64,000 bases of DNA from an uncultured Clostridia bacterium (GCA_944386455.1 CALXBC010000002.1:1-64000); one strand, 5' to 3'. Shown: positions 51,171 through 60,402, numbered from the stretch's first letter. The notes: a model not told the origin generated them from the sequence alone. A program made the numbers and translations.

Positions 51171-53273
51171 ATGAATACAGTCAGAAAACAGATTTTGCAG
51201 GCGGCAAAGCGGGCGGGGAAAAAAGGACTGTCCCGGCGGGAGCTGCTTAAAAAAGCAAAGCTGACCAAAAAACAGCAGCCGTTTTTTTCCGAAACCGTAA
51301 AGCGGCTGACCGCCGGCGGCGAGCTTGTAGAAAAAAAGGGACGCATTTATTCCGCCAAGCAGGCCGGTCTGCATGAAGCAGTCGTCACCCGTATCCATCA
51401 GACCTTCGGCTTTGCCAGACAGCTTGACAACGATCAGGAAATTTTTATTCCCGGGAAATTTTTAAACGGTTCTCTGCCCGGCGACAAGGTGCAGGTTCGC
51501 TATATTCCGGCCCGGCATGAGGACGGGCCGGAAGGAGAGGTTGTTTCCGTACTGGAATACGGAAGCGGGGAGTTTGTCGGCGTTGTGGTCTCAGATCATG
51601 GGCGCATGGCCGTTCTGCCGGACACCTTCGCACGATTTCCTATTCCCGTGATGAAGGGAAAAAATACGGTGTGTCAGGCCGGAGACAAGGTGCTTGCAAA
51701 GGTCGTGCTGCGCGGCCTGCATCATGCCGACCATCGCTGCCGCGTGACAGAGCGCTTTGGAGACAGCCAGAATCCCGCAGTCTGCGCAGACGCCATGCTG
51801 AAAATCAGCGGCGTTCCCCAGATGTTTTCTGATGAGGCGCTTGCACAGGCGCAGCGGCTTGCGGCACAGGGCATCCTAGAGGAAGAATTTGACAACCGAC
51901 TGGACCTGCGGTCTGAACTTGTTTTCACCATTGACTCTGCGGATTCCAAGGACCTTGACGACGCGGTGTCCCTTGGCCGGATTGGAGAGGACTATCAGCT
52001 TGGCGTCCATATTGCGGATGTTTCCCATTATGTCAGAAAAGGTTCTGCGCTGGACAGGGAAGCCTTTGCGCGCGGGACAAGCGTTTATTATGCAGACCGC
52101 GTGATCCCCATGCTGCCCGAGGCGCTTTCCAACGGGATTTGTTCGCTCAATCCCGGCGAGGACCGTCTTGCGTTTTCTGCTCTGCTGACGCTCAGCCGCA
52201 CGGGCGAGCTGGTGGATTTCGATTTTCGCAAAACAGTGATTCGTTCCCGTGTAAAAGGCGTTTATTCAGAGATCAACCGGATTTTGGCCCATCAGGAGGA
52301 GGAACAGATTGCCCGGAAATATCAGGGCCTTTCGGAAACGCTTTTTCTGATGGAACAGCTGGCGGATATTCTGCACCAAAACCGAATCAACCGCGGTGCT
52401 CCTGAGATCGAAACCAGGGAAAGCAAAATCCTGATGGATGGAGACGATGTGGCCGATATCCGGCCCAGAACGCGCGGAAAGTCAGAGCGTATGATTGAAG
52501 AATTCATGCTGATGGCGAATGAAGCCGCAGCGGCACTGGGACGCAGGCTGGATCTGCCGTTTGTCTACCGGGTGCATGAGCCGCCGGAGCCGGAAAAGGC
52601 AGATACGTTGAAGGAAATTCTGCATACGCTCGGTATGCCGGTGCCCAAGCTCAAAGGGGAAATACAGCCCGGCCAGCTTGCGGCCGTTCTGAAACAGGCA
52701 CAGGGCGGAAAGTATGATATGCTGATCAACACCTATGTGCTGCGCACCATGTCGAAGGCAAAATACAGTGACGAGCCGCTGGGACATTTTGGACTTGTTC
52801 TGAAGGACTATGCACATTTTACTTCTCCCATCCGGCGGTATCCTGACCTGGCGATTCACAGAATATTGTCGACGGTGGTTTCCGGCCGGACTGCGGACGC
52901 TGTCCGCCGAAAATATCAGAAGTTTGCTTCTGATTCGGCAGCTCAGGCCACCCGCACGGAACTGCGTGCTGTCCAGGCGGAGCGGGACTGTGAGGACTGC
53001 TATAAGGCGGCCTATATGGCAAAGCATCTGAACGAGGTTTTTTCCGGCGTCATTTCCTCGGTTGCAGGACAGGGCATTTATGTGGAGCTGTCAAATACGG
53101 TCGAGGGACTGGTGCGAACAGAAAGCCTTGGAGACGGATACGCTTTTGACGGACTGCTTTCCATGAGGAACGCGCAGGGAAAGACTTACCGCGTGGGAGA
53201 TGAAGTGAGGATAATCTGTATTCGCGCCGATGTCAACAGCGGTCAGATCGATTTTGAACTGGCAGAATCATAG
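51171..53273 (+). CDS. rnr: ribonuclease R (RNB exoribonuclease)
   Basis: Processive 3'-5' exoribonuclease of 700 residues that degrades structured RNA and takes part in rRNA/tmRNA quality control. Domains: N-terminal helix-turn-helix/OB region (1-60), cold-shock domains (about 65-225), RNB catalytic domain (about 240-560) with FTIDSADSKDLDDAVSL carrying metal-binding Asp residues, ADVSHYVRKGSALDREAFARGTSVYYADRVIPMLPEALSNGICSLNPGEDRLAFS, EEFMLMANEAAA and FTSPIRRYPDLAIHR. A C-terminal S1 domain (about 610-700) ends the protein. Ribosome site AAAGGA lies just before the ATG. No smpB gene follows. Confidence 0.96.
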   Translation: MNTVRKQILQAAKRAGKKGLSRRELLKKAKLTKKQQPFFSETVKRLTAGGELVEKKGRIYSAKQAGLHEAVVTRIHQTFGFARQLDNDQEIFIPGKFLNGSLPGDKVQVRYIPARHEDGPEGEVVSVLEYGSGEFVGVVVSDHGRMAVLPDTFARFPIPVMKGKNTVCQAGDKVLAKVVLRGLHHADHRCRVTERFGDSQNPAVCADAMLKISGVPQMFSDEALAQAQRLAAQGILEEEFDNRLDLRSELVFTIDSADSKDLDDAVSLGRIGEDYQLGVHIADVSHYVRKGSALDREAFARGTSVYYADRVIPMLPEALSNGICSLNPGEDRLAFSALLTLSRTGELVDFDFRKTVIRSRVKGVYSEINRILAHQEEEQIARKYQGLSETLFLMEQLADILHQNRINRGAPEIETRESKILMDGDDVADIRPRTRGKSERMIEEFMLMANEAAAALGRRLDLPFVYRVHEPPEPEKADTLKEILHTLGMPVPKLKGEIQPGQLAAVLKQAQGGKYDMLINTYVLRTMSKAKYSDEPLGHFGLVLKDYAHFTSPIRRYPDLAIHRILSTVVSGRTADAVRRKYQKFASDSAAQATRTELRAVQAERDCEDCYKAAYMAKHLNEVFSGVISSVAGQGIYVELSNTVEGLVRTESLGDGYAFDGLLSMRNAQGKTYRVGDEVRIICIRADVNSGQIDFELAES

Positions 53274-53289
53274 CGTTTGAATCAGAAAG

Positions 53290-53327
53290 GGCGTCAGGCC
53301 GGAGCAGTAAAGTTCCGGCCTGACGCC
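53290..53327 (+). terminator. terminator between rnr and tmcAL (convergent)
   Basis: Perfect 14-bp stem GGCGTCAGGCCGGA/TCCGGCCTGACGCC across a 10-base loop, followed by TTGATTTATT. It serves rnr on the plus strand and could also end the tmcAL transcript. Confidence 0.8.
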
Positions 53328-53332
53328 TTGAT

Positions 53333-54499
53333 TTATTCTGTCACAATTATTTTTTCTGTGTAGTCGCGGCCGCATGGCGCGGGAGGAGAACAGGCAAGCC
53401 CCTGCAAATCCGTGGCGGTTTTCTCCAAATAAGCAAACCGCGGAAACTGCCGTTCAAGCGCCGCAAATGAGGTGACCAGCGGCAGAGACGAGCACCGGTC
53501 TATTTCTTTGAGCAGCTCCCGGCCGCGGCTGTTAAAGCCAAGGACCCGCAGATAAGCAGGCGGGCAGGTACAGTCTTCTGTCCGCATATCCAGCATGGCA
53601 TACCACAGGATCCGGCGCAGCCGTGCCAGAGGATACCGTCTGGTTTTGACCGCCGTCAGAAAAGCAGCGGTGCTGACAGCATCCCGTGCCGCTGTGTATA
53701 GTCTGTTCTCCAGTCCTTCCGTCACATCCGGCAGCCTGGCAAAATCTTCCGCCGTCATGCTCCTGAGACGCCACAGCACTGCTGCTTCCAGACGGGCAGG
53801 GTCGGCGGCATGGGCAGGCGAATATTGTCCTGAACTGCCGGGCGGCAAATAAGCAGAGATGTCGGCACCCTCTGCCGTCTGACGGCGAAGCCAGGACGCG
53901 CTGGCAAATTGCCCGGCAGGTGCTCCGTCGTGCGCGGCGCCCGCACGGCGGATCGTTTCAGCGCAAAATCCGGCCTGCAGTGATTCCATAGCCTTCAGAT
54001 ACTCGATCCCAAGTGTGTTATTGGGAGAGGAGAGCAATCCGGCTGCGGTTTCACCTGCCAGTTCTGAGACTGCCTTTTCCCGTGCGGCGGGATAGGAAAG
54101 CCCCTGCTTCAGAAAGCGCTGGAGCAGACCGCCTTTTTCGGCTTTCTGACAGGCTTCCGCTGTTTTTTTCAGTGCCTCGATGTCACCCGATTCACTGCCA
54201 AACGCGAGAACATCCAGACAGCCAGCTGCCCGGAGCAGCGCGACGGCACCGGAAGCAAACCGCTCTGCCGAGCCAAGCGCATAAGGCACCGGGAGCTCCA
54301 GCACCAGGTCGATCCCGTTTTGCAGCGCTGCTTCTGCCCGCTGCCATTTGGAAAGTTGAGCAGGCTCTCCACGCTGAACAAAGCTGCCGCTCATGACGGC
54401 AAGAATATGGCTGGCTCCTGCTGTTCGGACCTGCTCTGACAGATAGCGGTGTCCATTGTGAAAAGGATTAAACTCCGCGATGATTCCCGCTGTTTTCAT
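53333..54499 (-). CDS. tmcAL: tRNA(Met) cytidine acetate ligase
   Basis: ATP-dependent ligase forming N4-acetylcytidine at the wobble position of elongator tRNA-Met (YlbM family). About 388 residues from the ATG at 54499, which has AGAAAGGAAAACGG upstream; a longer frame to 54523 lacks one. HIGH-type nucleotidyltransferase motifs are GIIAEFNPFHNGHRYL (residues 4-19), VMSGSFVQRGEPAQLSKWQRAEAAL and DLVLELPVPYALGSAERFA. SSPNNTLGIEYLKAM in the middle is also diagnostic. Confidence 0.93.
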   Translation of the reverse strand: MKTAGIIAEFNPFHNGHRYLSEQVRTAGASHILAVMSGSFVQRGEPAQLSKWQRAEAALQNGIDLVLELPVPYALGSAERFASGAVALLRAAGCLDVLAFGSESGDIEALKKTAEACQKAEKGGLLQRFLKQGLSYPAAREKAVSELAGETAAGLLSSPNNTLGIEYLKAMESLQAGFCAETIRRAGAAHDGAPAGQFASASWLRRQTAEGADISAYLPPGSSGQYSPAHAADPARLEAAVLWRLRSMTAEDFARLPDVTEGLENRLYTAARDAVSTAAFLTAVKTRRYPLARLRRILWYAMLDMRTEDCTCPPAYLRVLGFNSRGRELLKEIDRCSSLPLVTSFAALERQFPRFAYLEKTATDLQGLACSPPAPCGRDYTEKIIVTE

Positions 54500-54540
54500 G
54501 CCGTTTTCCTTTCTGGCGCACAAATACGCGATCAGCGCCG

Positions 54541-55383
54541 TTAAAATGAATCATCAGCCGTCCGCCGATAAATCAGCAGGTCAAACCCGATTTCGGTAGA
54601 TAGTGCCGTGCATTGCTTCAGCCGCTCACAGCCGGATACGGGCGTTTTCCAGTAGTAGGGTGTCATCATAAAAAGCGCCTGGATCTGCTGCGGGTCTTCT
54701 GTAAACAGTTCTCCACGGACGGGGATGCGCTCCAAAAACGTAAAGCCATCATAAGCAGTATCGATCGTTTCATTTTCATATGGTGTGTCATACAGGACCT
54801 TTTTCAGCCCGAAAAGATGGCGGGGGCTCGGCACTGCGATCAGCAGACCGCCGCCCGGCCGCAGCACCCGTGCAAATTCGGCGGGTACGATCGGCGCGAA
54901 GACATTCATCATAAAGTCAAAAGTATGATCTGCCGCAGGAATGTCAAAGCTGCTGGCAACGGCGTACTCCGTCTGCTTGTCCTGTTTGGCCGCGGCCTTT
55001 ACTGCAAATTTGGAGATATCAAATCCTGCCGCTTTCGGTGAAAGACCCTTGCTGCGCAAGAAGCTGCCCAGCCGGGCGGTATAATAGCCCTCGCCGCAGC
55101 CCGCATCCAATATGACGGGATGTGAATTGTTATTCAGAATTTGCATGGCCGAAATATTGATGGCGTCGCTGAAAATCTCATAGAATCCGGCGCTTAGGAA
55201 CCGCCGCCGGGCGGCCACCATATCCCTGCTGTCGCCCGGGATCTTTGCATGCATTTTGCTGGACGGCACAAGATGGCAGTAGCCTTCGGCGGCAATGTCA
55301 AAGCAATGACGGGCAGGACAGCGCAATGTATTTCCATCGGTCTGAAGCGGTGCGTGACAGATTGGACAGCAAAACAGACTCAT
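54541..55383 (-). CDS. RlmA-like 23S rRNA guanine-N1 methyltransferase
   Basis: SAM-dependent methyltransferase of 280 residues. The N-terminal zinc ribbon has CPIC and CPARHC Cys/His ligands (residues 6-27), followed by the family-typical FDIAAEGYCHLVPS and GDSRDMVAARRRFLSAGFY. SAM site is VILDAGCGEGYYTARL (about residue 90), then AGFDISKFAVKAAAK, and VFAPIVPAEFARVLRPGGGLLIAVPSPRHLFGLKKVLYDTPY. RlmA enzymes modify G745 or G748 of 23S rRNA; which base here cannot be told. A hairpin ending in a T-run abuts the ribosome site GAGGG. Confidence 0.88.
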   Translation of the reverse strand: MSLFCCPICHAPLQTDGNTLRCPARHCFDIAAEGYCHLVPSSKMHAKIPGDSRDMVAARRRFLSAGFYEIFSDAINISAMQILNNNSHPVILDAGCGEGYYTARLGSFLRSKGLSPKAAGFDISKFAVKAAAKQDKQTEYAVASSFDIPAADHTFDFMMNVFAPIVPAEFARVLRPGGGLLIAVPSPRHLFGLKKVLYDTPYENETIDTAYDGFTFLERIPVRGELFTEDPQQIQALFMMTPYYWKTPVSGCERLKQCTALSTEIGFDLLIYRRTADDSF

Positions 55384-55385
55384 AT

Positions 55386-55415
55386 TAAAAAACCCTCAGC
55401 CCCCGAGCGGGGCTG
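55386..55415 (-). terminator. terminator/attenuator between UPF0340 and rlmA-like gene
   Basis: Minus strand CAGCCCC-loop-GGGGCTG followed by AGGGTTTTTT. The GAGGG after the stem is also the probable ribosome site of the downstream methyltransferase gene (start 55383), so termination and translation initiation share the same bases. Confidence 0.65.
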
Positions 55416-55424
55416 CTCCTTTCC

Positions 55425-55988
55425 TTACAGCAAGCTGTCATTATAAACGGCGCGTGCTCCTCCCACAAATTTCGGACGGGTACGGGCGCAGATAATCGTT
55501 GCTTCTCCAATTTTGGAAAGGCTGAGACGAACCGGAACTGCGACCCTTTTCAAATGCATTCCGATCAGCGTTCCACCGATATCCATGCCGCAAACCGCGC
55601 CGCAGTTCAGCTCTTCCACGGCGGCAGGCGCATCAAAGTGTTTCCATGCGGTCGTGGCGAAAGAACCGCCTGCCTTGGGCTGGGGGATCACATTGACCTG
55701 TTCCAGCCCGTATCGGCCGACCGCCTCGTTTTCGAGGATCAGCGCACGGTTGAGATGCTCACAGCACTGTGCCGCCAAATACAGCCCATGCTCTTGGACA
55801 ACCGGATACAGCCCCTCAAAAATTGCTTCTGCGACCTCGATGCTCGAATGGGTGCCGATTTTTTCTCCGGCAGCCTCGCTGCTGGAACAGCCAACGATGA
55901 CAATATCACCCGGCCGTGTGCTGGACAAGCCAACCAGTTCGGACATTGCAGCTTTGGCTTGCTGTCTGATTTCATCCAATAACATCAT
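55425..55988 (-). CDS. UPF0340 / TIGR01440 family protein
   Basis: Conserved Firmicutes protein of 187 residues (YwlG-like) with unknown biochemical activity. Diagnostic segments are VIVGCSSSEAAGEKIGTHSS (residues 30-49), GLYLAAQCCEHLNRALILE, VNVIPQPKAGGSFATTAWKHF and DIGGTLIGMHLKRVAVPVR. The fold is expected to be alpha/beta. GGAAAGGAATG precedes the ATG. No pathway partner is apparent among its neighbours. Confidence 0.93.
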   Translation of the reverse strand: MMLLDEIRQQAKAAMSELVGLSSTRPGDIVIVGCSSSEAAGEKIGTHSSIEVAEAIFEGLYPVVQEHGLYLAAQCCEHLNRALILENEAVGRYGLEQVNVIPQPKAGGSFATTAWKHFDAPAAVEELNCGAVCGMDIGGTLIGMHLKRVAVPVRLSLSKIGEATIICARTRPKFVGGARAVYNDSLL

Positions 55989-56342
55989 ATTGACTTCATT
56001 CCTTTCCAGACTATTATACTCCTTCCCGCGATGGTGCGCAATAAATTTTTCACAGCCAAAATCCGGCGGATTCTGTTCGGTTTGAACGAGAAGAGATCAA
56101 AAAATGGCGGAAACTGCAGAATGCGGCTGTTTGCCTGCAGGTATGCCATGCACCTTTGCGTTCTATGGATAATATGATGAAACAGCAGGCGCTTCGGCTC
56201 CCCGGCGGCTGCAGCAAAAAATGACAGCCGCAAAAACAATGCAAAAGGCTCCCCAAAAATTACAGCAAAATGATTAAAAAAAGATTTTGCGGCAACAATA
56301 AGAACAAGAAACAATACCCCAAGAAGAGGAGCGTGGACAGGA
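55989..56342. other. 354-bp gap between UPF0340 and mazF, no gene seen
   Basis: The stretch contains a GCGGCTG/CAGCCGC inverted repeat near 56209-56232 and only very short open frames with unconvincing composition. No MazE-like antitoxin with a SpoVT/AbrB or ribbon-helix-helix pattern can be read on either strand. Nothing else was recognised. Confidence 0.5.
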
Positions 56343-56723
56343 ATGTCTGTAAAACGGGGAGAAATTTATTATGCAGATTTAAGTCCGGTGGTCGGCTCGG
56401 AGCAGGGCGGTGTGCGGCCGGTTTTGATCGTCCAAAACGATATCGGAAATAAATACAGTCCGACGGTAATCGCGGCGGCGATAACCAGTCAGCGGGAAAA
56501 GGCAAAGCTGCCCACTCATATTGAAATCAATGCTCAAAACTGCGGCCTTGCCAAGAACTCTGTGGTACTGCTGGAGCAGATTCGCACCATTGACAAGCGC
56601 CGCCTGAAGGAAAAAATGGGTGCATTGGATGAACGGTCAATGTATCGGGTCAACTCTGCTCTTTCCATCAGCTTCGGGCTGGGCGGTACGGGCAGCAGCA
56701 CAGGCAGCCGCTATGCTACATAA
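56343..56723 (+). CDS. mazF: MazF/PemK-family endoribonuclease (EndoA)
   Basis: Sequence-specific mRNA interferase of 126 residues, closely like Bacillus EndoA (NdoA): [43 protein letters not shown] is the classical N-terminus. [30 protein letters not shown] and MGALDE follow. A Gly/Ser-rich tail ([10 protein letters not shown]) extends beyond the usual ~116 residues. GAGGAGCG lies 10 bases before ATG. No antitoxin gene precedes it, unlike Bacillus ndoAI-ndoA; the cognate antitoxin may be encoded elsewhere. Confidence 0.94.
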   Translation: MSVKRGEIYYADLSPVVGSEQGGVRPVLIVQNDIGNKYSPTVIAAAITSQREKAKLPTHIEINAQNCGLAKNSVVLLEQIRTIDKRRLKEKMGALDERSMYRVNSALSISFGLGGTGSSTGSRYAT

Positions 56724-56826
56724 AGCAGGGACATAGCGGTCAGCCGGGAATATTTCTTGTTCTTTTCTCATAAACATGATAACAGGTAAGCTCTGCCTGA
56801 TTGCCCGGGAAAAGGAGAAGAGAAAT

Positions 56827-57987
56827 ATGCCAAGACGAAAAAACAGTGCAAAAGCAAAACGAATTGTTTCGGTGATTGCGGTCATCACCGCGATCCCTGT
56901 TTGCATTAAGCTGATGCTGATATCTCTGCCTTATGTGAATGCGGCAGCGTCAAGAGCTGTCCTTTTATCGGCCGGACTTGCCATGCCCGAGGGCGGACAG
57001 GCTGCCTTAAAGGAGCCAGCCGGCGATACTTCTTCTACGGTTTCAGTTTATGTCTCGGACAAGGAGGCTGCTTCCTCTGCGGCTGCGGTGGATTCTTCCG
57101 CCGCCTCGTCTGATGCTGCGTCCTCTGTTTCCGTCAATGTCCCGTCTGTGATCCCGGATGCAGGAGCGCTTCCGGCGGAAAAACGGGGCGGAAAAATTCT
57201 CAGACAGGCCTATGGCGGCGGCGGCTCGGGTGATCTTATTTCTCTTGCCAACGGACAGGTGCGAAACGGCACCTCGATCGCGACGGCTACCGTTAAACAG
57301 GAGCTTCAGAAAAAGCTGGAGCTGACCCTGACCAAAACCAAGGAGCCGCAGGTACTGATCTATCACACCCATGCAACCGAAAGCTATGAGACCGGGACAA
57401 GGGACTATTATGACAAGACCTTCAACTCCCGCTCCAGAGATGACAGCATCAATATGAATATGGTGGGAGAGCAGATCGCCGCCTATCTGGAGGCCGCGGG
57501 AATCGGCGTTATTCATGACAAAACACAGCACGACTATCCATCCTATACGGGCGCATATGAAAATTCCATGAAGACGATTCAGAAGCATTTAAAGGAGCAT
57601 CCTACCATTAAGGTGGTGCTGGACGTCCATCGGGATGCTATCCAGCGGCAGGACGGCACCCGTATTGCTCCGACCGCCACAATTAACGGGAAGAAAGCCG
57701 CCCAGATCATGATCATTGCGGGTGCAGAAAAGCAAGGAGACATTACCCACGACTTTTACAAAAATCTGCGGTTTGCCGCCTATCTCCAGACCGAGCTGGA
57801 AACTGCCTATCCCGGTCTGATGCGGCCGGTGGCGTTTGATTACCGCAAATATAACCAAAGCGCATCACCCGGCGCGCTGCTGCTGGAAATCGGCGGACAT
57901 GGAAACAGCTTGGAGGAGGCACGGTACACGGGTGAACTGGCAGGCAAAGCCATTGCACAGGCGCTGCTCAAGCTGGGCGCGGGCTGA
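56827..57987 (+). CDS. spoIIP: stage II sporulation protein P
   Basis: Peptidoglycan amidase/endopeptidase of the SpoIIDMP engulfment machine, 386 residues. N-terminal membrane anchor (about 10-30), a Ser/Ala-rich linker (about 75-125), then the amidase domain with zinc ligands in VLIYHTHATESY (His, Glu), VVLDVHRDAI (His), and LLEIGGHGNSLEEA (catalytic Glu). The ATG at 56827 has AAAGGAGAAG upstream. The longer frame to 56776 lacks a site. Together with spoIVB it supports endospore formation. It is followed closely by a small membrane protein gene. Confidence 0.95.
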   Translation: MPRRKNSAKAKRIVSVIAVITAIPVCIKLMLISLPYVNAAASRAVLLSAGLAMPEGGQAALKEPAGDTSSTVSVYVSDKEAASSAAAVDSSAASSDAASSVSVNVPSVIPDAGALPAEKRGGKILRQAYGGGGSGDLISLANGQVRNGTSIATATVKQELQKKLELTLTKTKEPQVLIYHTHATESYETGTRDYYDKTFNSRSRDDSINMNMVGEQIAAYLEAAGIGVIHDKTQHDYPSYTGAYENSMKTIQKHLKEHPTIKVVLDVHRDAIQRQDGTRIAPTATINGKKAAQIMIIAGAEKQGDITHDFYKNLRFAAYLQTELETAYPGLMRPVAFDYRKYNQSASPGALLLEIGGHGNSLEEARYTGELAGKAIAQALLKLGAG

Positions 57988-58015
57988 CGCGGAAAAATGA
58001 AAGGAAAGGAATCAG

Positions 58016-58402
58016 ATGAAAAAGGAAACCATACGGACAAGAAAAGCATTTTTTACAGGATTTATTATGACGCTGATATTGTGTTCCTTTGTCCTTTTTG
58101 CGAGTCTGGCGCTTTGGAACACCGCCAGAGATATGTTTGGCAGCGATGCTCCGCTGATTGAAGCAGAGGCGGGCAGAAGCCAGTCGCCTGAGGTGAATAT
58201 CAGAATTATTGACACCGAATACGAGGTGGAACTGTCTGGACTGAATCAAGCCGTAAGGCTGGCACAGAAATACTATCCGCTGGTTCCGCGCGGGCTGCGT
58301 GGAGCAGGCTATCTAATGGAAGGCCTGCAGCAGGGACTGGATGCGATCCAAAAGGCGCAGGAACGGACGGAACTCGGCGGAAAGATATTCTGCCAAAAAT
58401 AA
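58016..58402 (+). CDS. small membrane protein linked to spoIIP
   Basis: Unrecognised 128-residue protein: one N-terminal transmembrane helix (about 12-33) and a soluble extracytoplasmic part of ~95 residues (VNIRIIDTEYEVELSGLNQAVRLAQKYYPLVPRGLRGAGYLMEGL). GAAAGGAAAGG precedes the ATG, 28 bases after the spoIIP stop, so co-transcription is likely. A strong terminator follows. It may act in the same sporulation step, but this is inference from position. Confidence 0.65.
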   Translation: MKKETIRTRKAFFTGFIMTLILCSFVLFASLALWNTARDMFGSDAPLIEAEAGRSQSPEVNIRIIDTEYEVELSGLNQAVRLAQKYYPLVPRGLRGAGYLMEGLQQGLDAIQKAQERTELGGKIFCQK

Positions 58403-58465
58403 GCCTTGAGCACATCGATGATCCGAACCGCCTGTGCGACAATTTCGATACATTTTGACAGTCTG

Positions 58466-58515
58466 AAAGAGGTCTTTGCACTTGTAGCTGCAAGTGCAAA
58501 GACCTCTTTACATAT
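58466..58515 (+). terminator. strong terminator after spoIIP unit
   Basis: A 19-bp perfect stem AAAGAGGTCTTTGCACTTG/CAAGTGCAAAGACCTCTTT with a 6-base loop, followed by an AT-rich stretch. It closes the spoIIP operon. Confidence 0.85.
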
Positions 58516-58577
58516 TTTACGGTTATTTTAAAAGAATTCGGATATTTTTCTTTTGATTTTACACCAATGCGGTGTCC

Positions 58578-58601
58578 GGTTAACATAACCACAGTTATAA
58601 T
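58578..58601 (+). promoter_or_regulatory. -10 box and palindrome upstream of PHP gene
   Basis: GGTTAacaTAACC at 58578-58590 is a 13-bp palindrome placed just before TATAAT (58596-58601), within the promoter spacer, so it looks like an operator. No good -35 is present, consistent with activator control. The PHP gene starts 55 bases downstream. Confidence 0.5.
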
Positions 58602-58656
58602 AAAAGTGCAAATGTTTGCAAGACGAATCAAGACAAAATGAGAAAGGGAGAAAGCT

Positions 58657-60402
58657 ATGCTGAAAAAAACCACAGCCACAATTTTGGCGGCCGCTGTTAT
58701 GACAGGCGTTCTGATGACAGGGGTTTCAGCGCAGGAACAGGACGGAAAGGGCGTCCTGGACTTCACCATCGACAGTCCCTATGCCAGTGTAAACTGGAAA
58801 ACCTACGGGCAGTACAAAGCAGATTTTCACGCACACTCCAATGAAAGCGACGGTTCTCCGCAGCCAGCCGATACGATTGAGGAACACTACAAAAAAGGAT
58901 TTGACATTCTTGCTCTGACCGATCACAATGTTACCAACACTACATGGGACCGCCAGGATGACCCGACGGGCAAAGGCCGTACCTACCTGACGAGCCAGCG
59001 CCTGCAGGAGATCACTTACGGGACGGACAGAGACGGCCGCGGTATGGTCGCCATCCAGGACTCGGATGAACAGTCTGTAAGCGACCACCTGAACACCTTC
59101 TTCACTCCCTTTAACAATGAAGCGGGAGCAACGCTGGAGAGCAATATCGCCAAGACGCAGGAGCTGGGCGGCATCTGCCACATCAACCATCCCGGCCGTT
59201 ACTACGGCGGCAGCAACACCAGCGGCACTGCCGGCGAGGACGCTGCCAATAATCCTGTAAACATTAAAAAATATGTAGATCTCTTCATGAAGTATGATGC
59301 CTGTGTTGGCATGGAGATCATCAACAAGCTGGACGGCGATTCCTACTCCGACCGTATTCTGTGGGATAACATTCTTCAGGAGACCATGCCGGAAGGACGT
59401 TTCGTATGGGGCTTCTCCAACGATGATACGCACTCAAATGAAGCAACCGGCCACAGCTACAACATGATGCTGATGCCCTCCAATAACCCTGCCGAGGTGC
59501 GCAAGGCTATGGAGAACGGCACCTTCTATGCCAGTGCTCACGTTGCCAAGCGGGAAGGATACACCATCACCGATCACAGCATCATCAATAACTATCAGCC
59601 GCCGGTCATCACCAATATCGAAGTAGACCAGACAGAAGACACCATCACGATCGAAGGCGAGCTCTATCACACGATTGAGTGGATTGCCGACGGCGAAGTA
59701 ATTGCGACCGGCAACACCATTGACCTTAACGACTACGAAGGCAAAATCCATAGTTATATCCGTGCCCAGCTCAAGGGCGACGAGGGCATCAGCTTTACCC
59801 AGCCGTTCGGTATCTCTGCGGTGAATGCCGGCAATGCAAAGCTTAATGCTGACAAAGAACTGGCAGTCGTGGAAAACGGCGATACTGTCACCTGCACCGT
59901 GTCCCTGAAGGGCATCACCGGCATGAACAGCTTCGATGTGGCTGTGTCCTATGACAGCGACGTGTTTGAATTGGTTGAAGTGAAATCTATCCTGGAGAAT
60001 ACACTGGTTACGACCGATAAAAGCACGGATGGCGTTGCGCGCGCAATCATCGGCACGAACGGCAGCGTTTCCGGCGATGCGGACGTGATGCAGGTTGTTC
60101 TGAAGCTCAAAGAGGGCGCAGCCCCCGGTAATACAAACCTGGTTATCCAGAGCATCAATACAACGGCTACCAATGAGGATGGCACCTTTGAAGGGCCGGT
60201 TACCATCGCCGACGGGGAAGAAACCGTAGAGGTGGTCTCCTACCGTACAGCAGCGGACATCAATCAGGATGGCTCTGTTACTCTGTCCGACCTTTCCATC
60301 GCCCTGACAAAATATCAGACTGCGGATGCCGTCTGCGACATTAACCGCGATGGGCTTGTTGATACGGCTGACTTCATAATCCTGACGGAATATATTGCGT
60401 AA
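58657..60402 (+). CDS. secreted PHP phosphoesterase with cohesin-like domain and dockerin
   Basis: Extracellular protein of 581 residues: signal peptide (1-26), PHP metal-dependent phosphoesterase domain (about 48-300), a beta linker, a cohesin-like beta-sandwich (about 394-528) and a type I dockerin (about 533-581). PHP metal ligands are visible as DFHAHSNESDGS, LALTDHN, HINHPGR and FSNDDTH. The dockerin has two calcium-binding loops (DINQDGSVTLSDL and DINRDGLVDTADF), each with the D-x-N-x-D-G pattern. AGAAAGGGAG lies 8 bases before ATG. CehA-like PHP proteins hydrolyse phosphoesters; combined with cohesin and dockerin, a cellulosome-like assembly is indicated. The substrate is unknown. Confidence 0.88.
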   Translation: MLKKTTATILAAAVMTGVLMTGVSAQEQDGKGVLDFTIDSPYASVNWKTYGQYKADFHAHSNESDGSPQPADTIEEHYKKGFDILALTDHNVTNTTWDRQDDPTGKGRTYLTSQRLQEITYGTDRDGRGMVAIQDSDEQSVSDHLNTFFTPFNNEAGATLESNIAKTQELGGICHINHPGRYYGGSNTSGTAGEDAANNPVNIKKYVDLFMKYDACVGMEIINKLDGDSYSDRILWDNILQETMPEGRFVWGFSNDDTHSNEATGHSYNMMLMPSNNPAEVRKAMENGTFYASAHVAKREGYTITDHSIINNYQPPVITNIEVDQTEDTITIEGELYHTIEWIADGEVIATGNTIDLNDYEGKIHSYIRAQLKGDEGISFTQPFGISAVNAGNAKLNADKELAVVENGDTVTCTVSLKGITGMNSFDVAVSYDSDVFELVEVKSILENTLVTTDKSTDGVARAIIGTNGSVSGDADVMQVVLKLKEGAAPGNTNLVIQSINTTATNEDGTFEGPVTIADGEETVEVVSYRTAADINQDGSVTLSDLSIALTKYQTADAVCDINRDGLVDTADFIILTEYIA

